Source: CAZDET01 sp964504335
Lineage (GTDB): Bacteria; Bacteroidota; Bacteroidia; Chitinophagales; Saprospiraceae
Reading direction: 5' to 3'
Length of the DNA stretch: 13,266 nt
Assembly: GCA_964504335.1 (NCBI GenBank)
Contig: CAZDET010000100.1
Location: 1 to 13,266, forward strand
The position numbers were made by a program, and so were the translations under genes. How positions within the stretch are numbered: position 1 is the stretch's first letter; each line of letters starts with the position of its first letter. The notes beneath the pieces were generated by a model. It was given only the letters and a program-made list of their open reading frames with translations, had not been told where the DNA came from and searched no databases. Below, piece after piece: positions 6,185 through 13,265 of this stretch.

Positions 6185-6331
6185 TCACGCCAGAATTTGC
6201 CGAAGGGCGGTAAGGCCGTATTCCAATAAGCGCGGGTCTTCCAGTCTGCCTTCTGCGCGCATTCGCATCACCCACTCCCGTAGAGTAAATCGCCGATTTT
6301 CCTCCAGCTCGTTTCGCGGGCCGCATCCCAT
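6185..6331 (-). CDS. 48-residue small ORF downstream of the MDR oxidoreductase
   Basis: The ATG at 6329-6331 (complement) opens 48 codons ending at TGA. The product begins MGCGPRNELEENRRFTLREW and ends in a helical segment with EDPRLLEYGLTALRQIL. An in-frame stop (TAG) lies just upstream of the ATG, so this is not a readthrough of the oxidoreductase, which ends 41 bases before. The regular pattern of charged and hydrophobic residues looks like true helical protein. It may be a small protein co-transcribed with the oxidoreductase, or the tail of a lost gene. No family is recognised. A competing 61-codon frame (6141-6326) is arginine-rich and looks like a shadow. Confidence 0.38.
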   Translation of the reverse strand: MGCGPRNELEENRRFTLREWVMRMRAEGRLEDPRLLEYGLTALRQILA

Positions 6332-6372
6332 TGCAGTGGAGGCTTCCCCGGGCCGTCGGACCTACCGGCGGA

Positions 6373-7347
6373 TCATTCCAAGACCACCACCAACTTACCT
6401 GCCGCGCGGTTTTGTTCCATGATCTGGTGTGCTTTGGGCACTTCGCTAAACGTAAATGTTTGGTGGAGATGCGTGGCGTAGTTACCCCGCTCTACCTGCT
6501 GCACGATCTCCTGTAAAACCGGAGTTGCGTAATGCGTTTCCAGTGTTTCGGTGCTGTAGATGGTGAGACTGACCAGCGATGGCATCCAGGGGAAGAAGTC
6601 GTACTCCCACGAGTTGCCGAGAAATCCCACCAGGCAGACCGTCCCTTTTGGCGCCGTACAGGCGAGCCCGTCCGTGATCGTGTGCTCCATACCCACTAAT
6701 TCCACGACGCCATTCACGCCTTCGGGTACTTGGTCCAGCACATCGTCGCGTACCCGGCCTTTATCGACAAGTGGATAATCAACGCCGGCGCGCTCCAGCA
6801 CCGGCACTTTGCGCAGCGAGCGCGTGGTGGCAAAAACCGTTGCTCCGAGCCTTTTCGCAATCGAAGCACAAGCCAGTCCAACGGAGGAGGTCCCCCCCCG
6901 GATGAGCAAGTGCTGGCCGGCTTGCAGGTTGATGGCTTCCCGTACGGCACCCCAGGCCGTGAGATACATTTCGGGGAGCGCGCCAAACTCCGCCCAGGCA
7001 AGCGAAGTATCCACCGGATAGACATTTCGGCGCGGCACGAGGGTCCGTTCGGCGTAGCCGCCATCGAAGGTCCGTCCCAACGACCCCATCGCCGCCGCGA
7101 CCCGCTGCCCGGGACTTAAATCCGTTCCCCCGCCATCGAGCACCACTCCTACACATTCGATGCCAAGTACCCGAGGCAAGGTTACCGCTTCGCCGGAATG
7201 CCCCTGGCGACTGTACAATTCACTGCGATTGATGCCAAACGCTTTTACCTCAATAAGCACCCACCCTTCCCGGGGCGCTGGATCGGGTAAGTCCCGCAAC
7301 TGCAGCACCTCCGGGCCACCGTAGCTTCTAATTTGCCATGCTCGCAT
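6373..7347 (-). CDS. zinc-independent MDR oxidoreductase (NAD(P)H:quinone reductase type)
   Basis: This is a 324-residue medium-chain dehydrogenase/reductase of the quinone-oxidoreductase branch. It has the N-terminal GroES-like domain with GINRSEL (38-44), GIECVGVVLDGG (62-73), PGQRVAAAMG (79-88) and GGYAERTLVP (96-105), the central Rossmann fold with the nucleotide loop GGTSSVGLA (151-159), and a C-terminal return ending NRAAGKLVVVLE. The zinc-ligand Cys/His sets of alcohol dehydrogenases are absent, so it should reduce quinones or enones with NADPH. Length matches the family. A basic TTR...RK (174-180) after strand 2 favours NADPH. It is the third gene on the minus strand after the two TM proteins, 86 bases downstream of them, and may have its own promoter. 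The exact substrate is unknown. Confidence 0.92.
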   Translation of the reverse strand: MRAWQIRSYGGPEVLQLRDLPDPAPREGWVLIEVKAFGINRSELYSRQGHSGEAVTLPRVLGIECVGVVLDGGGTDLSPGQRVAAAMGSLGRTFDGGYAERTLVPRRNVYPVDTSLAWAEFGALPEMYLTAWGAVREAINLQAGQHLLIRGGTSSVGLACASIAKRLGATVFATTRSLRKVPVLERAGVDYPLVDKGRVRDDVLDQVPEGVNGVVELVGMEHTITDGLACTAPKGTVCLVGFLGNSWEYDFFPWMPSLVSLTIYSTETLETHYATPVLQEIVQQVERGNYATHLHQTFTFSEVPKAHQIMEQNRAAGKLVVVLE

Positions 7348-7433
7348 TGGTTGCTAATTTGCAAAATAACCAACCGTAGAAATTGGAGTTCGCGCCAAAA
7401 GATTAATGTACTACTAGACTGAAACAACAATCC

Positions 7434-7976
7434 TCATTTTCCAAACTCCAACTCCGATTTAAACGTACCCGCCTGGTGTGTCTCCGACTCGGAATCGTAC
7501 ACCCAACAGTCATCCAGTACCGAGCAATAGGTCATCCGGGTAGTGACGCCTTTCGTCTCGATATTTTTGACCATGCGCCGCGTTTCCTCATCCCAGGGCA
7601 TCTGAAGCAAGACTCGTTCTTCGCCGGCCATGATGACGGTGTTGTTCAGCCGATTCATCCGCAGGCGGTCGTAGCCGATTTTTCGCCCCGGTTCGAGGCG
7701 GTCGAGTAAGGTATCCATATTTTCCACCAACTCTCCTGCGTAGCGGACTTCCATCGAACGAACGATCGCAGGACCGATGCCGCTGTTAATTGCACGGTAG
7801 CCGAATCCCTCACTGTTGTAATAGGCAACAATCGACACGTGCGGCCAAACCGTAGCCCGCTGCTGATCCTTTAGCAAATTAGCTTCGTAAATAGAAACAA
7901 TGAGTGCTGCCACACTGATAACCAGCGCCAACGCGGTGCCCGCATATTGAATCACATCGTGATTGATCCTGCTCAT
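7434..7976 (-). CDS. single-TM protein of unknown function
   Basis: The 180-residue product has one N-terminal membrane helix (about 11-30, YAGTALALVISVAALIVSIY) with no signal cleavage site. It is followed by EANLLKDQQRATVWPHVSI and a soluble domain that is mostly beta by pattern, including YRAINSGIGPAIVRSMEVRY. The helix-QQR-WP-NxGxGPA layout is common among uncharacterised membrane-anchored proteins in many phyla. I know no function. A Cys pair (CSVLDDC, near 151-157) could form a disulphide. The start ATG is 9 bases after the stop of the upstream gene, so the two form an operon. Confidence 0.8.
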   Translation of the reverse strand: MSRINHDVIQYAGTALALVISVAALIVSIYEANLLKDQQRATVWPHVSIVAYYNSEGFGYRAINSGIGPAIVRSMEVRYAGELVENMDTLLDRLEPGRKIGYDRLRMNRLNNTVIMAGEERVLLQMPWDEETRRMVKNIETKGVTTRMTYCSVLDDCWVYDSESETHQAGTFKSELEFGK

Positions 7977-7985
7977 AGAATGTCG

Positions 7986-8699
7986 TTATGTTGACGTCTC
8001 CTCGTCAATCAATCGAATCAGCCCGTTGAGATGTTTCTCTACCACTCCGTAGTAATAGAGCAAGAGATTCCGGTTCATCTCTATTCGGTGAATATAACTC
8101 AAAATGGTTTTTCGTTCCGAATCCGAAACAATCAAGGGCTGATCAACTCCCGTCAGCCTACCCATAGAATCGAATTGCAAATGATCGACTAAAATCGAAT
8201 TAATCGACTCGAAATAGGATTCATTAAATTGAATTTCGTAGTAATTCTCTTCCAGTTTTTCGACGATTTCGTACTGTACATCGTATAGGTTGATAATGGC
8301 CTGCCGCAGAGAATCATTCTGAACCGTTTCCAGCCCCCGCGATTTGAGCGATTCGTAGCCAGTTTTATTCTGGACGGAAATGTAGTCGCGCAGCAGGTTC
8401 TCGTACGAAAAGAGAAACGTATCGTTGGCAATGGAATCGCCCCGCAGCAGGGCCCGCATGTGGTTGCCGCTGCGAATACCGGCTCGGTGGCCCAGCATAT
8501 TGAGGGCGATGTCTTCCAAGTCTAGCTTCAGGCCATTCTGCACCTCGATCAGGGTCTTTTGCTCGGCTAGGGCATCCCTGCGGTTTTCGTTCCAGCGCTG
8601 TAACCCAAACGCCATCGTCACCCCAAAGAAGATGGATAAGAATTCAAAAAAATAACGTCGCCACGGAAAGGCGGAAATTCGTACCTGCATAGTACTCAC
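7986..8699 (-). CDS. single-TM protein with helical domain (DUF6090-like)
   Basis: The N-terminus is a short basic segment, a membrane helix (about 17-33, YFFEFLSIFFGVTMAFGL) and QRWNENR, followed by ~200 mainly helical residues. The FFEFLSIFFGVxxAFxLxxWNENRR pattern is widespread in Bacteroidota proteins (I believe DUF6090). The role is unknown. The GTG at 8699 gives 237 residues. The ATG at 8690 (MQVRISAFPW) is preceded by AGGTGAG at good spacing and is the better start. First gene of a two-gene operon with 7434-7976. Divergent from the lipoprotein gene at 8766 across 66 bases. Confidence 0.83.
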   Translation of the reverse strand: MSTMQVRISAFPWRRYFFEFLSIFFGVTMAFGLQRWNENRRDALAEQKTLIEVQNGLKLDLEDIALNMLGHRAGIRSGNHMRALLRGDSIANDTFLFSYENLLRDYISVQNKTGYESLKSRGLETVQNDSLRQAIINLYDVQYEIVEKLEENYYEIQFNESYFESINSILVDHLQFDSMGRLTGVDQPLIVSDSERKTILSYIHRIEMNRNLLLYYYGVVEKHLNGLIRLIDEETST

Positions 8700-8765
8700 C
8701 TGCTTTGTTTAAGTCCAAGAAACAAATACCTTACTGAGTAACATTAATTTTTTCCTTTCATTGCA

Positions 8766-9590
8766 ATGACCAGCCAGTACCTAATGCCATTTCGATACCT
8801 CCTGTTCATACTAGCGCTTGCCGGAACGAGTTGTGCCGACGACACCACCGGTGAAGCCACCGTCAGCATCCCGCCCTATCAGGAATTCGTGCTAGGCGCT
8901 TACGAACCCGGCGCCTTCCGGGCGGAACTGGAAAACAAGAGTACGTCTCTCATCGAGGTGGCTACCCGCGATGCCGACGGCGAACAGACCTCCGGATTCG
9001 GGCTGAGCCCCGGCGGAAAAACGACTATTTCCGTGGATGCAGGTGACCGCGCTGTCTTTCTCAATCCGAACGACCAGCTAGTCAAAATTGCCGTTGGTCT
9101 TTCTCAGGATGTGGAAGGCATGTCTTACCAAGTTATGGATCTCGAACGCCTCGATGTCAATTCGCGCCTGGAAATCGGTGATCTCGGATCGCTGCTTTCC
9201 GACAACTGGGCCGGCACTTATCGGGATTGGAGTACCGATGACGAGGAGCCGGTGGAACAGCCCTGCAATTTGTCCGTTGTACGCACTGACGATGACAATA
9301 TCGTCCTCAATTTTCAATTTCCCCAGGACACCAGCCTAAACCGTTCGCTCAGCACCCGCCTGCGAAAGGGTGGCCGGCAGTGGGGCAACCAAGCGGTACT
9401 GTCGGTTAACCGGGAAGGGGTAACCCGCATCATCCAACTCATGGAACCCTGGAAGTTTGGAAATCGCGACGCCCTGAAATTCCAAACATTTCGCTTCGAT
9501 GGCCGATCTTTGAATATTGAAACCTTTTTTCAACTTTTGGGGAGCGAAAAAACGCGCCCGTTAGATGCATTTGAATTTACGGCTCCTTAA
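8766..9590 (+). CDS. putative lipoprotein of unknown function
   Basis: A hydrophobic N-terminus ends in LALAGTSC (Cys23 counted from the first ATG), a type II signal peptide with a slightly atypical lipobox (GTSC). An ATG at 8784 (MPFRYLLFILALAGTSC) would give a more standard length and is an equally good start. The mature 250 residues contain a beta-rich first half (EFVLGAYEPGAFRAELENKS; LSPGGKTTISVDAGDRAVFL) and a second half with W/F-rich strands (DNWAGTYRDW; RFDGRSLNIETFFQLLG). No family is recognised. No Shine-Dalgarno is visible. The 3' end overlaps the convergent HxlR gene by 14 bases. It is probably anchored to the outer or inner membrane facing the periplasm. Confidence 0.82.
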   Translation: MTSQYLMPFRYLLFILALAGTSCADDTTGEATVSIPPYQEFVLGAYEPGAFRAELENKSTSLIEVATRDADGEQTSGFGLSPGGKTTISVDAGDRAVFLNPNDQLVKIAVGLSQDVEGMSYQVMDLERLDVNSRLEIGDLGSLLSDNWAGTYRDWSTDDEEPVEQPCNLSVVRTDDDNIVLNFQFPQDTSLNRSLSTRLRKGGRQWGNQAVLSVNREGVTRIIQLMEPWKFGNRDALKFQTFRFDGRSLNIETFFQLLGSEKTRPLDAFEFTAP

Positions 9591-9930
9591 TTCCTTCCTC
9601 TTTCATTAGGAAAATGCCGTACTCCCGAATCGTTTCGATAATTGGAATACAGGTTTTCCCCAATTCCGTGAGGGAATATTCCACCTTCGGTGGCACCTCC
9701 GGATAAGCCTTCCGGTGGACGAAGCCCTTACCTTCCAGCTCTCGCAGCTGTGTTGTCAGCATTTTATCCGTGATGTGGTGAATCGAGCGCTTTAGTTCAC
9801 TGTAGCGCATCGCCCCGTGCTGGAGCCGGTAGAGAATCGGCATTTTCCAGGTGCCGCCAATTCGGTCGAGTGCAAACTCTACCGGATTATGGTACAACTT
9901 ATGGTCGTGCAGGAAATCTGGCATAAGCAA
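9577..9930 (-). CDS. HxlR-family winged-helix transcriptional regulator
   Basis: This is a 117-residue one-domain regulator. NPVEFALDRIGGTWKMPIL (15-33), RYSELKRSIHHITDKMLTTQ (42-61), LRELEGKGFVHRKAYPEVPP (62-81) and VEYSLTELG (83-91) make up the HxlR signature with helix-turn-helix and wing. HxlR proteins bind DNA as dimers, often as thiol-based electrophile or oxidant sensors. The Cys usually found before PVEFALDxIGG is Asn15 here. The only Cys is C94 (GKTCIPI), so sensing by the standard N-terminal Cys is unlikely. It is divergent from the DJ-1/PfpI gene, with a 22-bp inverted repeat 13 bases from its start codon, so autoregulation plus control of 10061-11482 is likely. ATG at 9930 or 9924. 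Confidence 0.93.
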   Translation of the reverse strand: MLMPDFLHDHKLYHNPVEFALDRIGGTWKMPILYRLQHGAMRYSELKRSIHHITDKMLTTQLRELEGKGFVHRKAYPEVPPKVEYSLTELGKTCIPIIETIREYGIFLMKEEGIKEP

Positions 9931-9942
9931 TTGTCATTCAGT

Positions 9943-9964
9943 ATACTTACTGAAAAGTTAGTAT
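9943..9964. promoter_or_regulatory. candidate HxlR operator, 22-bp inverted repeat
   Basis: ATACTTACT (9943-9951) and AGTTAGTAT (9956-9964) are complementary at 8 of 9 positions around GAAA. It lies between the divergent HxlR and DJ-1/PfpI-type genes, close to the HxlR start. Size, symmetry and position fit the sites bound by HxlR dimers. AGTATCGTACT (9960-9970) adds an adjacent imperfect half-site pair. Confidence 0.6.
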
Positions 9965-9982
9965 CGTACTTCTTCGTAAGTG

Positions 9983-9994
9983 TCTTGATCAAGA
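9983..9994. promoter_or_regulatory. 12-bp perfect palindrome in the HxlR/DJ-1 intergenic region
   Basis: TCTTGATCAAGA is perfectly self-complementary and lies about 20 bases from the proposed operator and 66 bases before the DJ-1-type start. It could be a second regulator site. By sequence it is unlike the 9943-9964 repeat. Confidence 0.35.
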
Positions 9995-10060
9995 TAGGGT
10001 ATTTGGTGATTTTTGGCGGGCAGGATATTTCTCCTGTTCATCAATGACACCAAGTTCACC

Positions 10061-10822
10061 ATGCGAGAAGACAAACGCTACGTACACGTGCACGGTACCC
10101 CTAAGCGCGGCACTATTCTAATGGTAGCCAGCAGCCCCGCGACCTCCGAGCAAACCGGCTGGCCCATCGGCTTTTGGGCCTCCGAGTTGACACACCCTTT
10201 GTTCGTATTCCAGGAAGCCGGCTACGATGTGGTATTGGCCTCTACGGAAGGCGGCGAAATTAAAATGGATGGCTATTCCGATCCGACAGATGCCAGCGGC
10301 TATTCCGCCCACGATGTCATTTCTCTGGGGTACATGCAACAAGACTGGTTTAACGACCTCCTCAGGAACACCAAGAAACTAACCGAGGTACAGCCCGACG
10401 ATTACGACGCTGTTTTTCTGGTGGGCGGTCAGGGGCCGATGTACACCTTTCGGGGCAATCACGACCTGGAACGGTTGTTTGCGGACTTTTATGAATCCGG
10501 CAAGCCGAGCGCGGCTGTCTGCCATTCCACCACTCTGCTGTTGGAAGCCAAAACCGCTAATGGCGACCTGGTCGTGAAGAACAAAACCTGGACTGGCTTT
10601 GCCAACGCCGAGGAAGACTACGCCGACGAGGCCGTCGGCACCAAAATTCAACCCTACCGCATTGAAGACGAAGCCCGAAAACTGGAGGACACTACGTTTA
10701 AGGTGGCGGAGCCGTTCGCCTCCTTCGCGATTACGGACGGCAATCTCGTAACGGGCCAACAACAAAACTCGGGAGCTGCCGCCGCCCGCATGGTGGTTGA
10801 TTTGCTTTCGCAGCAATATTGA
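10061..10822 (+). CDS. DJ-1/PfpI superfamily protein, Hsp31-like (type 1 glutamine amidotransferase-like)
   Basis: A TTG further upstream (10013) keeps the frame open, but the ATG at 10061 (MREDKRYVHVHGTP) is the natural start and gives 253 residues. The protein has GTILMVASS at the first strand, GFWASEL with the conserved acidic residue E42, DAVFLVGGQGPM (116-127), and the nucleophile elbow AAVCHSTT with C154-H155. It then has TGFANAEEDYA, typical of the Hsp31/class I GAT-like branch with glyoxalase III or chaperone-type activity towards methylglyoxal and other reactive carbonyls. The neighbouring divergent HxlR regulator and the downstream NAD(P)-enzyme, 39 bases away, suggest an inducible electrophile-stress operon. 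The exact substrate is not shown by the sequence. Confidence 0.92.
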   Translation: MREDKRYVHVHGTPKRGTILMVASSPATSEQTGWPIGFWASELTHPLFVFQEAGYDVVLASTEGGEIKMDGYSDPTDASGYSAHDVISLGYMQQDWFNDLLRNTKKLTEVQPDDYDAVFLVGGQGPMYTFRGNHDLERLFADFYESGKPSAAVCHSTTLLLEAKTANGDLVVKNKTWTGFANAEEDYADEAVGTKIQPYRIEDEARKLEDTTFKVAEPFASFAITDGNLVTGQQQNSGAAAARMVVDLLSQQY

Positions 10823-10861
10823 TCTTATATTATCTGCGAAATAACCTGTAATCTCATTACT

Positions 10862-11482
10862 ATGAAAATCGCTATCATCGGTACGGGAAATGTCGGTGGG
10901 GCCCTCGCTACCAGGTGGGCCGCTGCCGGCCACACCATTCTGCTCGGCGTCCGCGATCCTGAAAGCTTTAAGGGGAAGCAGTTGTTGAGCAATTCCAACA
11001 CCTCGGTCCATACGGTCGATGCTGCTGCTCAGCTGGCCGAAGTCATTCTGTTGGCCACCCCCGCTCCGGTCACCGTGTCAGTAGTACAACAACTCGGAGA
11101 TACCACCGGCAAAATCATCATCGATGCGATGAACATCGTCGGAGGGCGCGGCCCCGAAGGATATTCGAATACCACCGCTGCTATCCTGGATCACACCGCC
11201 ACCGATGCGGTGGTCAAGTGCTTTAACACCACTGGTTCGGAAAATATGGCCGACCCCGTCTACGGAGATACCGCGATCGATCTCTTCGTCTGTGGTGACC
11301 ATGCCCGAGCCAAGGAGATCGCGCAGCAATTGGCTACCGATGCCGGATTTGCGAATTGCTACGATGTGGGCGGCAACGCTCAATTCGACCTCCAGGAACA
11401 ATTTGCCCGATTTTGGATCAATCTAGCCATCTTCCAGGGAATGGGACGGCAGATTGGATTCAAGTTGTTGAAACGGGATTGA
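10862..11482 (+). CDS. NAD(P)-binding oxidoreductase, NADPH-dependent F420 reductase family
   Basis: The 206-residue protein has a Rossmann fold beginning at residue 1 (MKIAIIGTGNVGGALA, GxGxxGG at 7-13). GVRDP (29-33) follows strand 2, where the Arg is suited to the 2'-phosphate of NADP. AEVILLATPAPV and IIIDAMNIVGG continue the sheet, and VVKCFNTTGSENMADP is the substrate-side signature of the F420-oxidoreductase-like family. Bacteroidota generally lack F420, so a different electron acceptor or ketone/imine-type substrate is likely. It is 39 bases downstream of the DJ-1-type gene with no terminator between, so they are probably co-transcribed under HxlR control. Cytosolic, complete. Confidence 0.9.
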   Translation: MKIAIIGTGNVGGALATRWAAAGHTILLGVRDPESFKGKQLLSNSNTSVHTVDAAAQLAEVILLATPAPVTVSVVQQLGDTTGKIIIDAMNIVGGRGPEGYSNTTAAILDHTATDAVVKCFNTTGSENMADPVYGDTAIDLFVCGDHARAKEIAQQLATDAGFANCYDVGGNAQFDLQEQFARFWINLAIFQGMGRQIGFKLLKRD

Positions 11483-11512
11483 ATGCTAATCCGGTAACGC
11501 CTTTTATCCTGA

Positions 11513-11557
11513 TCCGCTCCTTCCCGGAGGCGGCCCAATTCCAGATGGGCCAAAAAA
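11513..11557 (+). terminator. hairpins downstream of the DJ-1/F420-reductase-like operon
   Basis: GGCCCA (11532-11537) and TGGGCC (11546-11551) form a perfect 6-bp stem followed by AAAAAA rather than a U-tract. An adjacent stem CCGCTCC / GGAGGCGG (about 11515-11533) has one bulge. They lie 30-70 bases after the operon stop. Termination is plausible by position, but the classic U-tract is missing. Confidence 0.3.
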
Positions 11558-11680
11558 TACCTTTCCAAAAAGCCGATAACTCGACTTTTCTACTAAATTT
11601 ACTTGAAAGGACTTCTACCCCTTGATGAATTGTATTTTTCCCGTGTGGGAATAACCTTGCTAAACAACACAAGCCACATC

Positions 11681-13150
11681 ATGAACCCATACTTCGATCT
11701 ACACATTCACCCTTCCTTTAAGCCTTACCTGACCAGCGACGACCCTGATAAACGCACAGACTGCTGGGAGCCACTCTCCAATCTGATCGGCATTATTCGG
11801 TCGCAGGGTTCTCTCGATCAAATGAAAGAGGGAGGCATCCAGTTGGCAGTTGTCGGCCTGTATGCCATCGAGCGGCCGCTGACGACCAGTTTCATGCTCA
11901 TGCACCTGGCACCACTGATTACCTTTTTGGAAAAACGCCAGTTGCATTTCCCAAACCGCCCGAACGGTTTCGATATCATTCAGGAAGAATTTGCACACCT
12001 GCAAAAATCGGCGGATTTCGACCCCGAGCACGGCCGCAGTTTTAAAATCATCCGCAGCATCGACGAGATGGAGGAGGGCAAGCTGAACCTGATCCTCGCC
12101 ATTGAAGGGGCTCATGGCCTGGAGAACGAGCAATCTGCCTTAGACAACTTGCTGAAAGTCAAGCAGAGTGAGCAACGCATTCTCTACTTCACGCTGGTGC
12201 ACATGACCCAGAACCTGCTGGCCACCCATGCCTACGGCATGAAGCTGATCAAGAAAAACGACGAGTTCAAGCCGGAGGGATTTGGCCTGCGCGATAAGGG
12301 TAAGGAATTGATTGATCTCGCCTACGACACGACCAAAGGGCACCTCATCTTCCTAGATATCAAGCACCTCAGCCTGGTGGCCCGGCGCCAGTTTTACGCT
12401 TACCGACGGGAGAAGGGCTATACGGATATACCCATTCTGGCCACCCATATGGGCTTCACGGGGATCAGCTGGGATCCGCGTAGCATTGCTGAATACTTCG
12501 ATCAGCGCATCACCCGGCAGGGCGATATTCTGGAAGTGCACTACAAGCGTCCGCAGGGCATCGGCCGGCCCGATTCCCGGGATGAGACGCACTTCAACCC
12601 CTGGTCGATTAACTTGTACAATGAGGAAATCGTCGAAATTCTCGATTCCGGCGGCCTGATCGGGCTCAACCTCGATCAGCGCATCCTCGGAGCCCAGAAA
12701 GTGGAGGGCGAGTACTACACGGTCGAAGAATTTAACTACATCCTCTCCGGCTATAAAGACAAGGCGACCCCGCAGGCCGACGAAATGGCCGAAGAGGGTG
12801 AATTTACCGAGGAGCCCGATGAGCTGGCGGTCACTAAACGCGCCCTGTTCAACCAGCGCAAGCACCTACGGCATATGTGCAACCACATCCTGCACGCCGT
12901 CAAAATTGGTGGCGAACGCGCCTGGTCGCAGCTTTGCCTGGGTACCGATTTCGACGGCCTTATCAACCCCATCAACGTCTGCGAATCGGCCGATGAGCTC
13001 CCCAAACTCGAGGAACGCCTGCAGGATATGCTGCCGCAGATGATGGACGAAGACAAGGAGCACGAGTACGATAAGTCGAATATCGAACAGAAGGTCCGGG
13101 GCATCATGTACGATAATGCCGTTGCGTTTTTGCAAAAGCACTTTAGGTAG
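11681..13150 (+). CDS. M19 (membrane dipeptidase)-like metallohydrolase, long form
   Basis: The ATG at 11681 (MNPYFDLHIHPSFKPYL) is taken as the start because the first metal motif follows at once. The open frame extends to a TTG at 11603 but without useful sequence. The 489-residue product shows the amidohydrolase/M19 order: HIH at 8-10, AIEGAHGLE with E142, LVHMTQN (H174), FLDIKHLSLVARRQF with H229, ATHMGF (H256) and LGTDFDGLINP with D423/D425. GGLIGLNLDQR and LCLGTDFDG resemble membrane dipeptidase, but M19 enzymes have HxD rather than HxH and are usually 330-400 residues. Extra sequence includes an acidic stretch near 364-385. There is no signal peptide, so the enzyme is cytosolic. Substrate unknown; a peptide or amide is likely. 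It stands 198 bases after the redox operon. Confidence 0.82.
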   Translation: MNPYFDLHIHPSFKPYLTSDDPDKRTDCWEPLSNLIGIIRSQGSLDQMKEGGIQLAVVGLYAIERPLTTSFMLMHLAPLITFLEKRQLHFPNRPNGFDIIQEEFAHLQKSADFDPEHGRSFKIIRSIDEMEEGKLNLILAIEGAHGLENEQSALDNLLKVKQSEQRILYFTLVHMTQNLLATHAYGMKLIKKNDEFKPEGFGLRDKGKELIDLAYDTTKGHLIFLDIKHLSLVARRQFYAYRREKGYTDIPILATHMGFTGISWDPRSIAEYFDQRITRQGDILEVHYKRPQGIGRPDSRDETHFNPWSINLYNEEIVEILDSGGLIGLNLDQRILGAQKVEGEYYTVEEFNYILSGYKDKATPQADEMAEEGEFTEEPDELAVTKRALFNQRKHLRHMCNHILHAVKIGGERAWSQLCLGTDFDGLINPINVCESADELPKLEERLQDMLPQMMDEDKEHEYDKSNIEQKVRGIMYDNAVAFLQKHFR

Positions 13151-13153
13151 CGG

Positions 13154-13200
13154 TTTTGGTACTTTGGTCTTTTGGTACTTGGGTTTTTTGGTTCTTGAGG
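13154..13200 (+). repeat. three tandem 16-bp repeats after the M19-like gene
   Basis: The units at 13154-13169 (TTTTGGTACTTTGGTC), 13170-13185 (TTTTGGTACTTGGGTT) and 13186-13200 (TTTTGGTTCTTGAGG) share TTTTGGTnCTT at exact 16-bp spacing. Units 1 and 2 differ at two bases. The tract begins 4 bases after the stop codon. The third copy is the most divergent. Confidence 0.75.
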
Positions 13201-13239
13201 CGCAGACCTTGTAGGCTACTAGGTTGGTGTTTTATTACT

Positions 13240-13265
13240 AAAGTACTAATTGGCTTAAGTACTTT
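13240..13265. repeat. 8-bp inverted repeat AAAGTACT / AGTACTTT at the right edge
   Basis: AAAGTACT (13240-13247) and AGTACTTT (13258-13265) are perfectly complementary around a 10-base spacer. The GTACT core is shared with the tandem repeats just upstream and with the 2109-2129 repeat. It could be an operator or hairpin for a gene beyond the window. Confidence 0.5.

Noticed and set aside
6141..6326. 61-codon minus-strand frame
   Set aside because: Arg/Ala/Gly-rich shadow in another frame of the more plausible 48-codon ORF.
10013..10060. TTG start extending the DJ-1-type protein by 16 residues
   Set aside because: The extension (AGRIFLLFINDTKFT) has no family counterpart and would run through the regulatory region. 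The ATG at 10061 is a normal start.
10379..11011. 210-codon minus-strand frame
   Set aside because: It is antisense to two well-supported genes and crosses their junction. The product is unlike any family I know.
11603..11680. TTG start extending the M19-like protein by 26 residues
   Set aside because: The metal-binding HIH normally lies near the N-terminus, and the ATG at 11681 gives that. The extension resembles no signal peptide.
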